From NCBI GenBank assembly GCA_951801955.1, contig CATOOV010000003.1, positions 1-64,000 of the forward strand: DNA of 64,000 nt, written 5' to 3'. Source of the DNA: an uncultured Lachnospiraceae bacterium. Lineage in GTDB: Bacteria; Bacillota; Clostridia; Lachnospirales; Lachnospiraceae. A model generated the notes under the pieces. It searched no databases. It had not been told where the DNA came from and worked only from the letters and a program-made list of their open reading frames with translations. Below are positions 8,638-18,297 of this stretch, in pieces (within the stretch, counting starts at the first letter, position 1; every line of letters begins with the position of its first letter). The translations under genes were made by a program, and so were the position numbers.

Positions 8638-9800
8638 CTACTTAATCTTAATTTTTACACTTGCTTTCTTTTTCGTTCCATCCGTTGACACAGCACTAAT
8701 TGTAACTGTTTTTTTCTTTCCTGCTCTCTTTGCTGTCACCGTTCCCTTAGAAGTAACCGTTGCATATTTCTTATTGGAGGTGGTCCACTTTAAAGCCTTG
8801 TTCACACTCTTGCCATTTGTTTTCACACTCGCCTTCAATGTAACTTTTTTTCCTGCTTTCAAGGTCTTGGGCGCTTTTTTGATTGTCACTTTTGTCACTG
8901 CATGTTTCATAATTTTTATACGGACGCTTGCTTTCTTCTTCGTCCCATCTGCTGCAGTGGCTGTGATTGTCACGGTCTTTCCTTTTCCTGCTTTTTTGGT
9001 AGTTACCACGCCTTTACTGCTGACCATTGCATATTTCTTATTGCTGCTGCTCCATGTTACCGCCTTATTGCCTGCGCTCTTGGGCGAAACTGCCGCTGTA
9101 AGGCTGACCTTCTTGCCTGCCGCAATTTTCTTCGAAGGTGCCGAAACTGTTATCTTGCTTACTGGAACTTTCATAATTGCAATCTTTACAGATGCTTTTT
9201 TCTTCGTCCCATCCGTTGTGGTGGCTGTAATCGTCACAGTCTTTCCTTTTCCTGCCTTGGTAGTGGTCACTACGCCTTTGCTGTCCACTTTTGCATATGT
9301 TTCGTTGTTGCTGCTCCATGCCACAGCTTTGTTGCCTGCACTCTTAGGTGAAACCGTTGCTTTCAGCGTTACCTTTTTCCCTGGGGCAATCTTCTTAGAC
9401 GGAGCTGAAATTGTCACTTTGCTTACCCCATATTTCATAATAGTAATGGTCACAGACGCTTTTATCCCACTTCCATCTTTTGCTGCGGCTGTAATCGTCA
9501 CATTCTTTCCCTTTCCTGCCTTTGCCGTGGTGACTACGCCTTTACTGTCTACTTTTGCATAGGCTTCATTGCTGCTGCTCCATGTTAATTCTTTATTGTC
9601 TGCATTCTTTGGAGTCACAGTGGCAGTAAACTTTAACTTTATGCCTGGCGCAATTTTCTTCGTGGGAGCTGAAATCGAAATTTTTTCCACCTTCACTTGA
9701 TCTCCTGGTCCTGGTCCTGGTTCTGGTCCTGGTCCTGGCTCTGGTCCCGGCTCTGGCTCTGGTCCCGGCTCTGGCTCTGGTCCCGGTCCTGGCTCTGGAG
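8638..9800 (-). repeat. BIG2x4 + Pro-Gly linker cassette, copy 1
   Basis: Encodes the last ~390 residues of the giant protein. Nucleotide and protein sequence closely match 44408-45556, including the last residues KKKASVKIKIK, the PGPGPGD linker and domain boundaries. The four internal BIG2 units also resemble each other (SAPSKKIAPGKKVTLKA, then KVDSKGVVTT). Confidence 0.85.
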
Positions 9801-12800
9801 TCTCTTTTGGGGTTCCTGTAAAGAGGCGGAGTTCTGCCGCGGAAGCAAAATCTCCTACTCCTGCAGTAATTTCAAACCGTACAAACCTCACGCCGCCATT
9901 GGTACGGAATACGGTTGTCTTTTCTTCTTTATCCTCTGCCCAAGTGCCCTTACGCACTTCCCTGAAATCCGCTTCTGTCAGCTCTGATAATGTTTTTGCC
10001 GCATTGCTGACCAAAATCCGGTACTTGGTTGCAATTCCATTGCTGTCTTTGTCTTGGCGGGGCAAATAGGATAACTGGTATAAATTCTCACAGGATTCTC
10101 CCAGATCAATGGTCAGTGCATGAGGCAAAGGCGCTGCCCCGCTGTTCCACTCACAATGCCAAAATGTATTTTTATCCCCGTCAATGGCTTTTTCTGCCTC
10201 GTTTCCTGAATGCTGGGTATCTGCAGCAATCTTTTTGCCAGACAAATTCAGTTCTTCGGTAACCATCTCCACAACTTTCAAATTTGCCATTGCGTCTGTA
10301 ATGGTTTTTGCCGCCGCTTTGATCTGTTCTGCCGTGGCATCTTTGGACAATTTCTTTGCATTTTCATATGCTTCCTGCACTGCTTTCCAACTCTCTGGTG
10401 TATACACTGCCTCTGCACTGCTTTCTACTTGTGCAAATGCTTTGTCCAGTGCTTTCCAGCGCTCTAATTCCTGAATCGCATTTATAATTTCTGACTTTTT
10501 ACTGGTTACAGTTTCCAGTTCTGCTCCATAAGGAAATGCCAATGCCTCCTTCACAAGATTCTGTAAAGTACTCCACCGTTCCTGTCCAAAATCATACTCC
10601 TGTGCAGATAATTTCTGTGCCTGGCGGACAGCCTGGTTTAATGCAATCCGTCCTTCGCTGTTTAGATTGGTAAAATCTTCTACTTTCCAAGATTCACTCC
10701 AGGAAATTGTCAGTGCTTTCTCCTTACTGTCCACCTGAATCGGCAGCCACTGGTATCTGGAATCCTTGAGATTATTGGAATTCCACTTGTCTCCCATATA
10801 AATAAAACAGCCGCTCTTTCCCTGTACTGGAAGAACAAAGGTACTTTGTCCCCCAAAAGAAATATCTGCATGTGTTCCTACACAGGGATTTTTCAAGTTA
10901 TCCATCTGGAATGGACCATTTCCTCCCTCTGCCGAAATGCCTTTGCGGAGGTTATCTGTAACAGAATAACCCATGGCATTGGGGCGCCATCCCGTACAGC
11001 CGGAAGAAATCAGATAATAATTTCCATCATGTTTGAATATCGCCGGCGCTTCCCTCGCATAGACACCTTTGCTGCCATTCTTATCCACATAATTTCTGCT
11101 GTAATTTCCCGTCAGCCCCGTATAATCTTCATTTAACTCCGCAAGATACAGTGTCCAGTTATCTTCTGAGGAATGTATCAGATACCCCGTTCCATCCTCA
11201 TCCACAAACAAAGTCATATCCCGGCTCTCTTTCCCATTTGGCTGAATGGTGTCCAAAAGCTTAAATGGACCTGCCGGAGAATCACTGACTGCAATTCCAG
11301 TCTGGGCAAGGCTGTATTGTCCTGCCCCCTCGCCGTCCTTGTGGAACCACATCACATAATTATCATTTTTCTTATTATAGATAACTTTGGGACGCTCCAC
11401 CACACAGTTCCAATTGAATTTTTGATACAACTCCTGTTTTTTCGCTGCTGACTCGCCCTCATACAATGCATTTAACGCTGCAATTGCCTCTTTGGTATTA
11501 TATTTTTCCAAAGTATCATATTCTGATACTTTCTTGCCTGCCGCCTTTGCAGCCTGGTACTCCTCGGAAGATTCTGCCAAGTACAATGGGGTATCTTCTG
11601 TCGCCTCTCCCTCTGTCAAAAATGCTGGATGATTAAAGACTGGGAGCGCCATTCCTTCATTTTTCCAGTTATAGAGATCTTTCGAAGAATAACAGGAGAC
11701 ACCAATAGCGGCAATATTTCCATCAGAAAGTTTATTCTCCCCTTTTTGTTCCCCGTACCAGTAATATTTCTGGGTTTTCTCATCCCAGAGCACGCCGCCG
11801 CCATGTGCCTGGATCATCACTCCATTGTTGTCCAGCCATTGGCTGTTTGGTGTAAAACTGTCATAAGTAACTTCTGGTTCATCTTCAGCCTTTTCTACAG
11901 AAAGAAGAATGGATGGCGCCATATCGGCGTCTGCATTTGCCATGTTGGAAGCTCCCTCCTGGCTTACAAATGCAAGTTCCCAACCTTTTTCCTCACAGAC
12001 TGCAAGGGAAAATGTCTCTGTATCCTTCTCCAAGTTCTGGACCCATTCTGTGATATTTATGGTTACTTTGGCGCCGTCTATCCCCTGGTTCGTATTGTAT
12101 TTCTCATCCTGTTCCATCACCACATTGTTCGCGTCTACCTGGAACGTGTCTGAATATTTTACTCTGGAAGCATCAACCTGGGGCATATTGTTCCATTTTA
12201 CTTCTGTCTCATTCCATGTTCCTGTTACAGGCACTGCCATCAGGCGGTCTTCCCCCGTCTTACTTTTATCTCTCCGTCCAATGTAGGTTAATTCCAATTC
12301 TGCCTTAGCCATGGTATCCAGATTTGCCAGAATCTTTGAGGCATCAAAAGACAAATAAGTGATCTTGGCATCTCGGCTGTCGCTGATACTTGTACCTGCA
12401 TTTTCGCCAAAGATACCAACGGAAGATTCCTCTGAAATGGCGTCGCCCATCCTCATCATGCGGATATAATCCTGGCTTCCGTAATTGTTTTCCTTTTCTT
12501 TCTCCCATGCCTTTACGGTGGCGTCCCCAGAAGCTTTTACAGATACCGTCTTATATTTGGAAGACTTTACATCGATCTGTATCAATTTTTCCGTGGTCTC
12601 ATGGGCATCTGCTGCAGTAAATACTATGCTATGGCTGCCTGTCTGCTCTTCCTGGGGTGTCCACTGGAACACGCCAGTGGCTGGGTCAAAAGCGGCACCC
12701 TCTGGCAGAGTCCCCTCTTTCACTCCAAGGGTAATGGTTTCCCCATCTGCATCTGTAGCTTTTACGCTAAAAGTAAGTTCCTCCCCTGTCTTTGCAGTCG

Positions 12801-14637
12801 TCTCACTGTAAGAAGGAAGGGTAAAGACTGGAGCCTGGTTGTCAATCCAGTCATGGTCAATATTGGCAACTTCCGTTGTGGTAAGCTTTGCCTGGCTGCT
12901 GATCGTTACCCGCCCTTTTCCCACATAATGGTCATTCACCGTAAGCTGTTCCACATAATTTACATAACTGCCTGCTGTTCCATTGGAAAACCAGCAGTTC
13001 TCCAAGGTAACGCCTTGTATTTTATTTTCTGCAAGTCCGTTGATATTAAAATTGGTGCCCACCCTGGTGGTATCAAAAGAACAGTTACGGAAAATCAAAT
13101 TCTCATATCCAGGATATGAATGACCGTTTCCCGTTCCGTTCTGAACAGTAATTCCATTTCCTCCCCCAGTAAAATTGGTGGTATTTACATTCTCAAAAGT
13201 ATAATTTTTCATGGCTTTCCCATATGTATTGTGCCCCATGCGGATCCCATTGCCTCCGCCAAAACTCCACCCTAAGGTATTGCGGACCAAAACCTGGTCA
13301 GAATCTTCGGTATCCCACTCCAGACAGTCACTATTATACTGGTCATATCCGGGAACCGTATTGGGAAAACCATCGCTGGGATTGTAATGACCGCTGGCAA
13401 AATTATCATCATTTCCTAATGTCAGCGCTCCATTGATGGTAAGGTTCTGTGCACTTGCCATATCCAGCCCATCCACCCAGGGCTGGTTGTAGGGCGTCAA
13501 TCCCTTGACGTTATTTAAAGTACAGTTCTTACTTCCATGGGATTCCCAGTTCCACTGCTTCGCATCCCGGACATAAGTGTCGTTAAATACAATATTGGAA
13601 GACCGGACAATCATGACACCGCCCTGATGGCAACTGTCCTTGGCGTCATGGCGGTCCTTTTTATAGTTTGCCACACCATTTCCATCAAAAATCCCCCGAC
13701 CAGAAATAGTAATATCTTCCGAATCCCAAACTCCAATTGCTGGCTCCATCGCCTGCATACATTCCTGAAGACGGTTCTTAATCAAAGCGCCTTCCTCTAC
13801 ATAGATATGAACTGCCTTTCCCTTTCGATTGCGGATTTCCAAACCGGAACACACATAAGTGCCTGCTGGGAAATACAGGGTATCATATGCAGCATTGTTA
13901 TAAATCTCATCCAATGCCGCCTGCAGGGCATAAGTCATATCATCTTCTGTCATCTTCCGCTTATTGGGAAACCGCACCTGTTCACTGCCATTTTCCACCA
14001 AAGCCCCTGCCTCATAAGATGTCCCGCCACTTGTAATCCCAGCTTCCTCTGCTTTTTGTGCCATGCTGTTGGGATTGTCGCGAAGATAGTTTTCCATAAA
14101 TTCCTTGGCATTTAATACGTTCGCCCCATGGATGTCTGGCTTGTCAGTTTCCGGCGGATCATTGATGATGGCAAGATAAGGCTTGCCTGCCTGGTCTTCT
14201 GGTCCGCCATTGACCATTACAAATGCATACCGCAACTGGTCAGACATGGTGAATGTGATACTGTGCTTATCCTCACTGATTTGGATATTCTCCCTCGGAT
14301 AATACCGTTCTGGATAAACAGTCACTTGGTTGATCGTTTCTGCCACCTGAATGTTATACTCCGGCGTCACATCGGAAGACGCAAACCTGGCAATATCAAA
14401 ATTGTTGCCGTTGGCACTGTACTTAATGACTGGAACATTTGTCCCATTCGCCGTCAAAGTGTACTTTGCAGATTCCACATCTCCCGGCGTGCTTTCATAA
14501 ATATGGACTTCACCCCCCGATGCTTCCACAGCCTGCATGTACGCTGGCATCCATGGCATAAAATTCCCCAAAATCATTGCCGCTGACAAGATCAGGGAAA
14601 GCATTACATGGTTTCTCCTTGCTTTTTTTCCCTCCAT
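8638..14637 (-). CDS. Giant secreted glycan-degrading protein: beta-helix + GH43-like + CBMs + BIG2x4
   Basis: A 1999-residue exported protein, probably acting on plant arabinogalactan or pectin side chains. Approximate order: signal peptide 1-40; beta-sandwich 32-180; right-handed beta-helix of GH28/GH49 type 215-579 (GRGIFDGNG, DGLDMASAQN, GNDDNFASG, GGGNGIRMGH); putative Ig/cadherin-like domain 592-692; DNRLRE/CBM96-like module 694-919 (TWNETEVKWNNMP); GH43-like five-bladed propeller 929-1326 (GGGVLWDEKTQKYYWYGEQ, ERPKVIYN, REAPAIFKHDGNYY), closest in feel to the exo-beta-1,3-galactanase subfamily; FIVAR helices 1392-1459; F5/8 (CBM32-like) domain 1459-1607; Pro/Gly/Glu linker; four BIG2 domains 1650-1999. 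The start at 14637 follows GGAGGAAGAGGT. There is no LPXTG signal, so the BIG2 cassette may hold it at the wall. Canonical GH28 acid residues are only partly present, so that half may have another specificity. Confidence 0.85.
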   Translation of the reverse strand: MEGKKARRNHVMLSLILSAAMILGNFMPWMPAYMQAVEASGGEVHIYESTPGDVESAKYTLTANGTNVPVIKYSANGNNFDIARFASSDVTPEYNIQVAETINQVTVYPERYYPRENIQISEDKHSITFTMSDQLRYAFVMVNGGPEDQAGKPYLAIINDPPETDKPDIHGANVLNAKEFMENYLRDNPNSMAQKAEEAGITSGGTSYEAGALVENGSEQVRFPNKRKMTEDDMTYALQAALDEIYNNAAYDTLYFPAGTYVCSGLEIRNRKGKAVHIYVEEGALIKNRLQECMQAMEPAIGVWDSEDITISGRGIFDGNGVANYKKDRHDAKDSCHQGGVMIVRSSNIVFNDTYVRDAKQWNWESHGSKNCTLNNVKGLTPYNQPWVDGLDMASAQNLTINGALTLGNDDNFASGHYNPSDGFPNTVPGYDQYNSDCLEWDTEDSDQVLVRNTLGWSFGGGNGIRMGHNTYGKAMKNYTFENVNTTNFTGGGNGITVQNGTGNGHSYPGYENLIFRNCSFDTTRVGTNFNINGLAENKIQGVTLENCWFSNGTAGSYVNYVEQLTVNDHYVGKGRVTISSQAKLTTTEVANIDHDWIDNQAPVFTLPSYSETTAKTGEELTFSVKATDADGETITLGVKEGTLPEGAAFDPATGVFQWTPQEEQTGSHSIVFTAADAHETTEKLIQIDVKSSKYKTVSVKASGDATVKAWEKEKENNYGSQDYIRMMRMGDAISEESSVGIFGENAGTSISDSRDAKITYLSFDASKILANLDTMAKAELELTYIGRRDKSKTGEDRLMAVPVTGTWNETEVKWNNMPQVDASRVKYSDTFQVDANNVVMEQDEKYNTNQGIDGAKVTINITEWVQNLEKDTETFSLAVCEEKGWELAFVSQEGASNMANADADMAPSILLSVEKAEDEPEVTYDSFTPNSQWLDNNGVMIQAHGGGVLWDEKTQKYYWYGEQKGENKLSDGNIAAIGVSCYSSKDLYNWKNEGMALPVFNHPAFLTEGEATEDTPLYLAESSEEYQAAKAAGKKVSEYDTLEKYNTKEAIAALNALYEGESAAKKQELYQKFNWNCVVERPKVIYNKKNDNYVMWFHKDGEGAGQYSLAQTGIAVSDSPAGPFKLLDTIQPNGKESRDMTLFVDEDGTGYLIHSSEDNWTLYLAELNEDYTGLTGNYSRNYVDKNGSKGVYAREAPAIFKHDGNYYLISSGCTGWRPNAMGYSVTDNLRKGISAEGGNGPFQMDNLKNPCVGTHADISFGGQSTFVLPVQGKSGCFIYMGDKWNSNNLKDSRYQWLPIQVDSKEKALTISWSESWKVEDFTNLNSEGRIALNQAVRQAQKLSAQEYDFGQERWSTLQNLVKEALAFPYGAELETVTSKKSEIINAIQELERWKALDKAFAQVESSAEAVYTPESWKAVQEAYENAKKLSKDATAEQIKAAAKTITDAMANLKVVEMVTEELNLSGKKIAADTQHSGNEAEKAIDGDKNTFWHCEWNSGAAPLPHALTIDLGESCENLYQLSYLPRQDKDSNGIATKYRILVSNAAKTLSELTEADFREVRKGTWAEDKEEKTTVFRTNGGVRFVRFEITAGVGDFASAAELRLFTGTPKETPEPGPGPEPEPGPEPEPGPEPGPGPEPGPGPGDQVKVEKISISAPTKKIAPGIKLKFTATVTPKNADNKELTWSSSNEAYAKVDSKGVVTTAKAGKGKNVTITAAAKDGSGIKASVTITIMKYGVSKVTISAPSKKIAPGKKVTLKATVSPKSAGNKAVAWSSNNETYAKVDSKGVVTTTKAGKGKTVTITATTTDGTKKKASVKIAIMKVPVSKITVSAPSKKIAAGKKVSLTAAVSPKSAGNKAVTWSSSNKKYAMVSSKGVVTTKKAGKGKTVTITATAADGTKKKASVRIKIMKHAVTKVTIKKAPKTLKAGKKVTLKASVKTNGKSVNKALKWTTSNKKYATVTSKGTVTAKRAGKKKTVTISAVSTDGTKKKASVKIKIK

Positions 14638-14692
14638 ACCTCTTCCTCCAATATTTTTTATAATTTGCAACCATTCAGCTATATAAAACTGT

Positions 14693-14770
14693 GGCATGTC
14701 TTTGACACCCAGATATCGTGCATATACGCACTCACACGCAGTTTATGGCACTACTGGCATGTCTTCGACA
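14693..14770. promoter_or_regulatory. Candidate operator: paired GGCATGTCTTYGACA
   Basis: Two near-identical 15-mers, 14693-14707 and 14756-14770, start 63 bases apart (about six helical turns). Each holds a TGTC-TTY-GACA dyad. They lie between the giant secreted gene and the AraC-type gene, 56-133 bases before the first gene's start. That is the expected layout for AraC-family sites, but binding is inferred. Confidence 0.45.
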
Positions 14771-14884
14771 TGGGATTCTGAATCGTTACTTTAAGTTTAA
14801 ATGCAAATGAGAACAAAAAGTACGCATTTTCAATACAAAAAAATGCATTTTTGTTCCCATTTCAGAAATCGTCTGCCTTGCTTC

Positions 14885-15802
14885 TTACCAACCTCTCAGT
14901 ACTCTGGTCTGATAGCTTACAAACTCCTTATTTGACTTTGATTTCAATCGCCACTGTTTGGGCGAATCCCCCACAATTTTCTTAAAATTTCGTTCAAACG
15001 TTGAAACAGAAGAATACCCCACCTTCCAGGCAAGGGTGTTTACAGGGATATCCTGTTTCTGGAGCAATTCACATGCTTTTTGAATTCGCATGGTATTGAT
15101 ATATTCCAGTGGTGAAACTTTCATACACTTCACAAACAGCTTGCGAAAATATGCCTCGCTGATATTGCAGATTTCTGCCATTTCCCTGATCTTAATATCT
15201 TCATTATAATGAAGCTCAATATGTACCAAAGCAGGGCGGATTTTCTCAACATGCAAAGCATCCCTTTCATGCTCCATTGTGATATCTTCATTTAGACGGA
15301 TTAATTCATGGATCAATACAAACAGATAACCACACACCGTTTCCCGGTTAAACGCTTTCTGTTCGCGGTTTTCTTCCAAAATCCCTCGAACGGCACTGGA
15401 CAGCCCTGGGTAATCCTCTTTTTGAATCAAAATCGGAAATTGAGTAATTTTCTGCAAAATCCGCAGCCTTCGATATTTATCTTCTGGATAACATGCGGTA
15501 AGAAATCCTGCAAGATCCAGATATAAAAATTCCCAAGAGCAGACGCTGCCTTCTGCGCTGTGCACCCCATGAGGAAAATTACTGGGAATAAGTGAAATCG
15601 TTCCAGGTCCGTATTCTGGCGCTTTCTCTCCAAGAAATACAATCCCTTTTCCAAAATAGCAATATCCAACTTCAAAATAATTGTGAAAATGCTGTTCTCC
15701 TGTCCGGTAGGTGGTAATCCATTTTTCTCCCAGCAACGCTCGATCGTACCGCCCCATAGGCATCTCATAATAACGGAATTCTTCTACCTTTTTTTCTCTC
15801 AT
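14885..15802 (-). CDS. AraC-family transcriptional regulator with cupin sensor
   Basis: A 305-residue regulator. The N-terminal ~160 residues are a cupin-type ligand pocket (HFHNYFEVGYCYFGKG, then PHGVHSAEGS). The C-terminal ~100 residues hold two helix-turn-helix motifs typical of AraC/XylS proteins (EICNISEAYFRKLFVKC and AWKVGYSSVSTFERNFKK). Members of this type sense sugars and act on nearby uptake or degradation genes. Its position directly upstream of the giant glycan-degrading gene, with a paired 15-mer between them, suggests it controls that gene. It follows the uridine kinase-like gene by 35 bases, so readthrough from the dnaG-rpoD string is possible. Confidence 0.88.
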   Translation of the reverse strand: MREKKVEEFRYYEMPMGRYDRALLGEKWITTYRTGEQHFHNYFEVGYCYFGKGIVFLGEKAPEYGPGTISLIPSNFPHGVHSAEGSVCSWEFLYLDLAGFLTACYPEDKYRRLRILQKITQFPILIQKEDYPGLSSAVRGILEENREQKAFNRETVCGYLFVLIHELIRLNEDITMEHERDALHVEKIRPALVHIELHYNEDIKIREMAEICNISEAYFRKLFVKCMKVSPLEYINTMRIQKACELLQKQDIPVNTLAWKVGYSSVSTFERNFKKIVGDSPKQWRLKSKSNKEFVSYQTRVLRGW

Positions 15803-15837
15803 TCTCAGCTCAGTCCTTCCACCTCCCCAAACCCCTT

Positions 15838-17502
15838 TTATACGTGAAAACAGCTTCCTCCGATAAATTCCCGCAAGATAGAATTTTTCCCAATATCCTC
15901 GCTGGGTACCGGAAGAAAATAGTCCAAAAACTTCAAAAGCCTTTTCGCCTCCACATATTCTGGACAGCTTTTATCAATTTCAAATAACAATGGTTCTGCA
16001 TACTGTTTCAATACGGCAAGCTCATAAACCAAAGCCGAATTAAACATAATATCTGCCTCCTCCTGGAATGGGAAAATATACTGTTCTTCCCCTCTGCGCA
16101 CAGAATCCCACATGGTGATGGTTTCTTTTGCCGAGATATTCCTGGTACGGGCGTCGCGCACCATCCTTCGAATCATTCTTCCATCCGTAGTAGGAAGGTT
16201 GTTGTGCTCATCGATATTCAATTGGGTCAACGCGCTGATATAAATTTTTAATTTGCTGGATTCTGGAAGCGAATAGGACAACTTGCCGTTCAGTCCATGA
16301 ATCCCTTCCAAAACCAGGATATCATTCTTTCCAAGCTGTTTATAATTGCCCTTATATTCCCGCTTTCCGGTACGGAAATTATAAGTGGGAAGCCCTACCC
16401 GCTCACCGTTCAGCAGTGCTGACATATCATGGTTAAACAGTTCAATATCCAAAGCCTCCAGGCATTCAAAATTGTAGTTTCCATCCGCATCTTTTGGAGT
16501 GTCCACCCGGTCCACATAGTAGTCATCCAACGCTATGGGGTGGGGTTTTAACCCCTGTGCCATCATCTGGATGGAAAGGCGGTGGGAAAATGTAGTTTTC
16601 CCAGAAGAAGACGGTCCTGCAATCATCACAAATTTCTTATCCGGCATTGCGGCGATTTGCTCGGCAAGGCTTCCAATTTTGCGTTCCATCAAAGCCTCAG
16701 ACACTAAAATCACATCCCGGATCCTCCCCTGGACGATGGCGTCATTTAAGGTGCCAATGGTTCCAATGTCCATCATTTCCCCCCACGCCACAGACTCCTT
16801 GAGTACATGGAACAGTTTGTGAGAAGGCAGAAACTCTGCCACCTTCTTTGTATCCTTGTCTGGAAACAATAATACAAATCCGCCTTCATATAATTTCAGG
16901 TCAAAATATTTCAGATAACTGGTATTCGGTACCATATACCCATAAAAATAATCTATATAATGACCAATGCTGTAAAGATTTACTTTAGAACTTCTACGGT
17001 ATGCAAACAGGCGTTCCTTATCATGCATCCCCAGTTCTCCAAACAATGCTACTGCATTGTCTGTGGAAATGCTAGATTTCTGGATTGGGCGCTTTTGCTC
17101 CACCAGATTTTGCATCTCCTGTTTCAATCTGGAAAGATAAGGGGCATCTGCTGTTTCCCCTTGTAATTCACAGTAATATCCCTGGCTGATGGAATGTTCC
17201 ACCCGGACCGTTACCTGCTTTTTCCCCTTCTTAGCAAGGTTGTAGACTGCACGCTGCATCAAAAGTGTAACACTTCGGCGATATGCCTTCCTGCCTGCTT
17301 TGTCTTTGACCGTCACAAAGGAAATGTCCCCTTCCTCCTTGACCTTCTTCCAAAGCTCCCTCAAACGGTTGTTGCACATCACCAGCACAATATCATCTTC
17401 ATATTCTGGCTGGTATTCCTGGGCAAGCTCCAAAAAGGTCGTGCCTGCCGGATACTGCTTTTCATCTCCATTAATTCGTACATGGTACATCTTATTTTCC
17501 AT
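15838..17502 (-). CDS. Uridine kinase-like nucleoside kinase with TGS-type N-terminus
   Basis: A 554-residue protein. The first ~70 residues resemble a TGS/ubiquitin-like fold (MYHVRINGDEKQYPAGTTF). A middle part resembles the threonyl-tRNA synthetase editing-domain neighbourhood. The C-terminal half is a P-loop kinase of the uridine kinase/phosphoribulokinase family: Walker A GPSSSGKTTF near 297, DDYYVDR, and LEGIHGLNG. It likely phosphorylates a nucleoside; the exact substrate is not visible. The ATG at 17502 is preferred to the GTG at 17505 because GGAGG is 6 bases from the ATG and only 3 from the GTG. It follows nif3 by 12 bases in the same operon. Confidence 0.85.
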   Translation of the reverse strand: MENKMYHVRINGDEKQYPAGTTFLELAQEYQPEYEDDIVLVMCNNRLRELWKKVKEEGDISFVTVKDKAGRKAYRRSVTLLMQRAVYNLAKKGKKQVTVRVEHSISQGYYCELQGETADAPYLSRLKQEMQNLVEQKRPIQKSSISTDNAVALFGELGMHDKERLFAYRRSSKVNLYSIGHYIDYFYGYMVPNTSYLKYFDLKLYEGGFVLLFPDKDTKKVAEFLPSHKLFHVLKESVAWGEMMDIGTIGTLNDAIVQGRIRDVILVSEALMERKIGSLAEQIAAMPDKKFVMIAGPSSSGKTTFSHRLSIQMMAQGLKPHPIALDDYYVDRVDTPKDADGNYNFECLEALDIELFNHDMSALLNGERVGLPTYNFRTGKREYKGNYKQLGKNDILVLEGIHGLNGKLSYSLPESSKLKIYISALTQLNIDEHNNLPTTDGRMIRRMVRDARTRNISAKETITMWDSVRRGEEQYIFPFQEEADIMFNSALVYELAVLKQYAEPLLFEIDKSCPEYVEAKRLLKFLDYFLPVPSEDIGKNSILREFIGGSCFHV

Positions 17503-17514
17503 CACATTCCTCCG

Positions 17515-18297
17515 CTATATAAATAAGAACGGCTGCTTGACTGGCTGTCCTTTCACCTCCACCCCTTTGGTCCTGTCTTCCAAATATTGTACCATATAAG
17601 GAATAAATAATTTCTCCACCCCATAATGTCCAGCATCAATCACAGCAAGCCCCTGTCCTGCTGCATCAATCCCCTCATGATGGTCTATATCTCCGGTAAT
17701 CAATACTTCTGCCTTTGCCCTTAACGCACACTCGATGACACTCTTTCCTGAACCCGGGCTGATCGCGGCTCTTCGCACCCTTTGCTGTAAATTTCCAAAC
17801 ACCTTGACCATATCCACTTCAAAGGCTTTCTTTACGTGGTCAATGAACATTTCCAGGGTTATTTCTTCTGGAAGAATCCCCACTCTTCCAATTCCTTCCG
17901 ATCTCTGTCCATCCTGCCAGGTTACATCCAATACCTGGCACTCTGACAGTTCCATCCGCTGTGCAGCCAATTCTGCCATCCCTATGACATCGAAATTCGT
18001 ATGCATCGCATAATATGATATATTATTTTGGATCAATTTCATCACACGTTTTCCAGTAAAATCCTGAGTATTCACCTTTTTCAGCCCACGGAAAATCAGA
18101 GGATGATGGGTAAGCAGCAGATCTGCCCCCTCCTGTACTGCCTCGACAATCGTCTCTTCTGTAGCATCCAATGCTATGTATAGTTTCTTTATTTCCTGTT
18201 CAAAATCACCTACTAAAAGTCCAACATTATCCCAATCACAGGCAAATTCCTCTGGGGATTGTTCCCGTAATATAGATATGATTTCACGGCATGTCAT
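17515..18297 (-). CDS. Nif3-like dinuclear metal-centre protein
   Basis: A 260-residue member of the Nif3/YqfO family, annotated in some genomes as GTP cyclohydrolase I type 2 on limited evidence. Metal-ligand segments are present: LLTHHPLIF near 65, the YAMHTNFD segment, and GHYGVEK near the end. The family is nearly universal and forms toroidal hexamers; its true substrate remains unclear. The ATG at 18297 lies inside the last codons of trmK (14-base overlap) and follows GGAAGGAGC, so the two are translationally coupled. This trmK-nif3 pairing is common in Firmicutes. Confidence 0.92.
   Translation of the reverse strand: MTCREIISILREQSPEEFACDWDNVGLLVGDFEQEIKKLYIALDATEETIVEAVQEGADLLLTHHPLIFRGLKKVNTQDFTGKRVMKLIQNNISYYAMHTNFDVIGMAELAAQRMELSECQVLDVTWQDGQRSEGIGRVGILPEEITLEMFIDHVKKAFEVDMVKVFGNLQQRVRRAAISPGSGKSVIECALRAKAEVLITGDIDHHEGIDAAGQGLAVIDAGHYGVEKLFIPYMVQYLEDRTKGVEVKGQPVKQPFLFI

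Noticed and set aside
8555..9562. 335-codon plus-strand frame rich in Phe, Val and Leu
   Set aside because: It lies wholly opposite the BIG2 cassette of the giant secreted gene; the repetitive codon pattern of that cassette keeps the opposite frame open. The same artefact appears opposite 44408-45332.
9690..9810. Tandem CCTGG/TCTGG-rich repeats that look array-like
   Set aside because: They encode the in-frame Pro-Gly-Glu linker of the secreted protein; there are no spacers, so this is not a CRISPR array. The same holds for 45475-45560. No CRISPR array was seen in the window.
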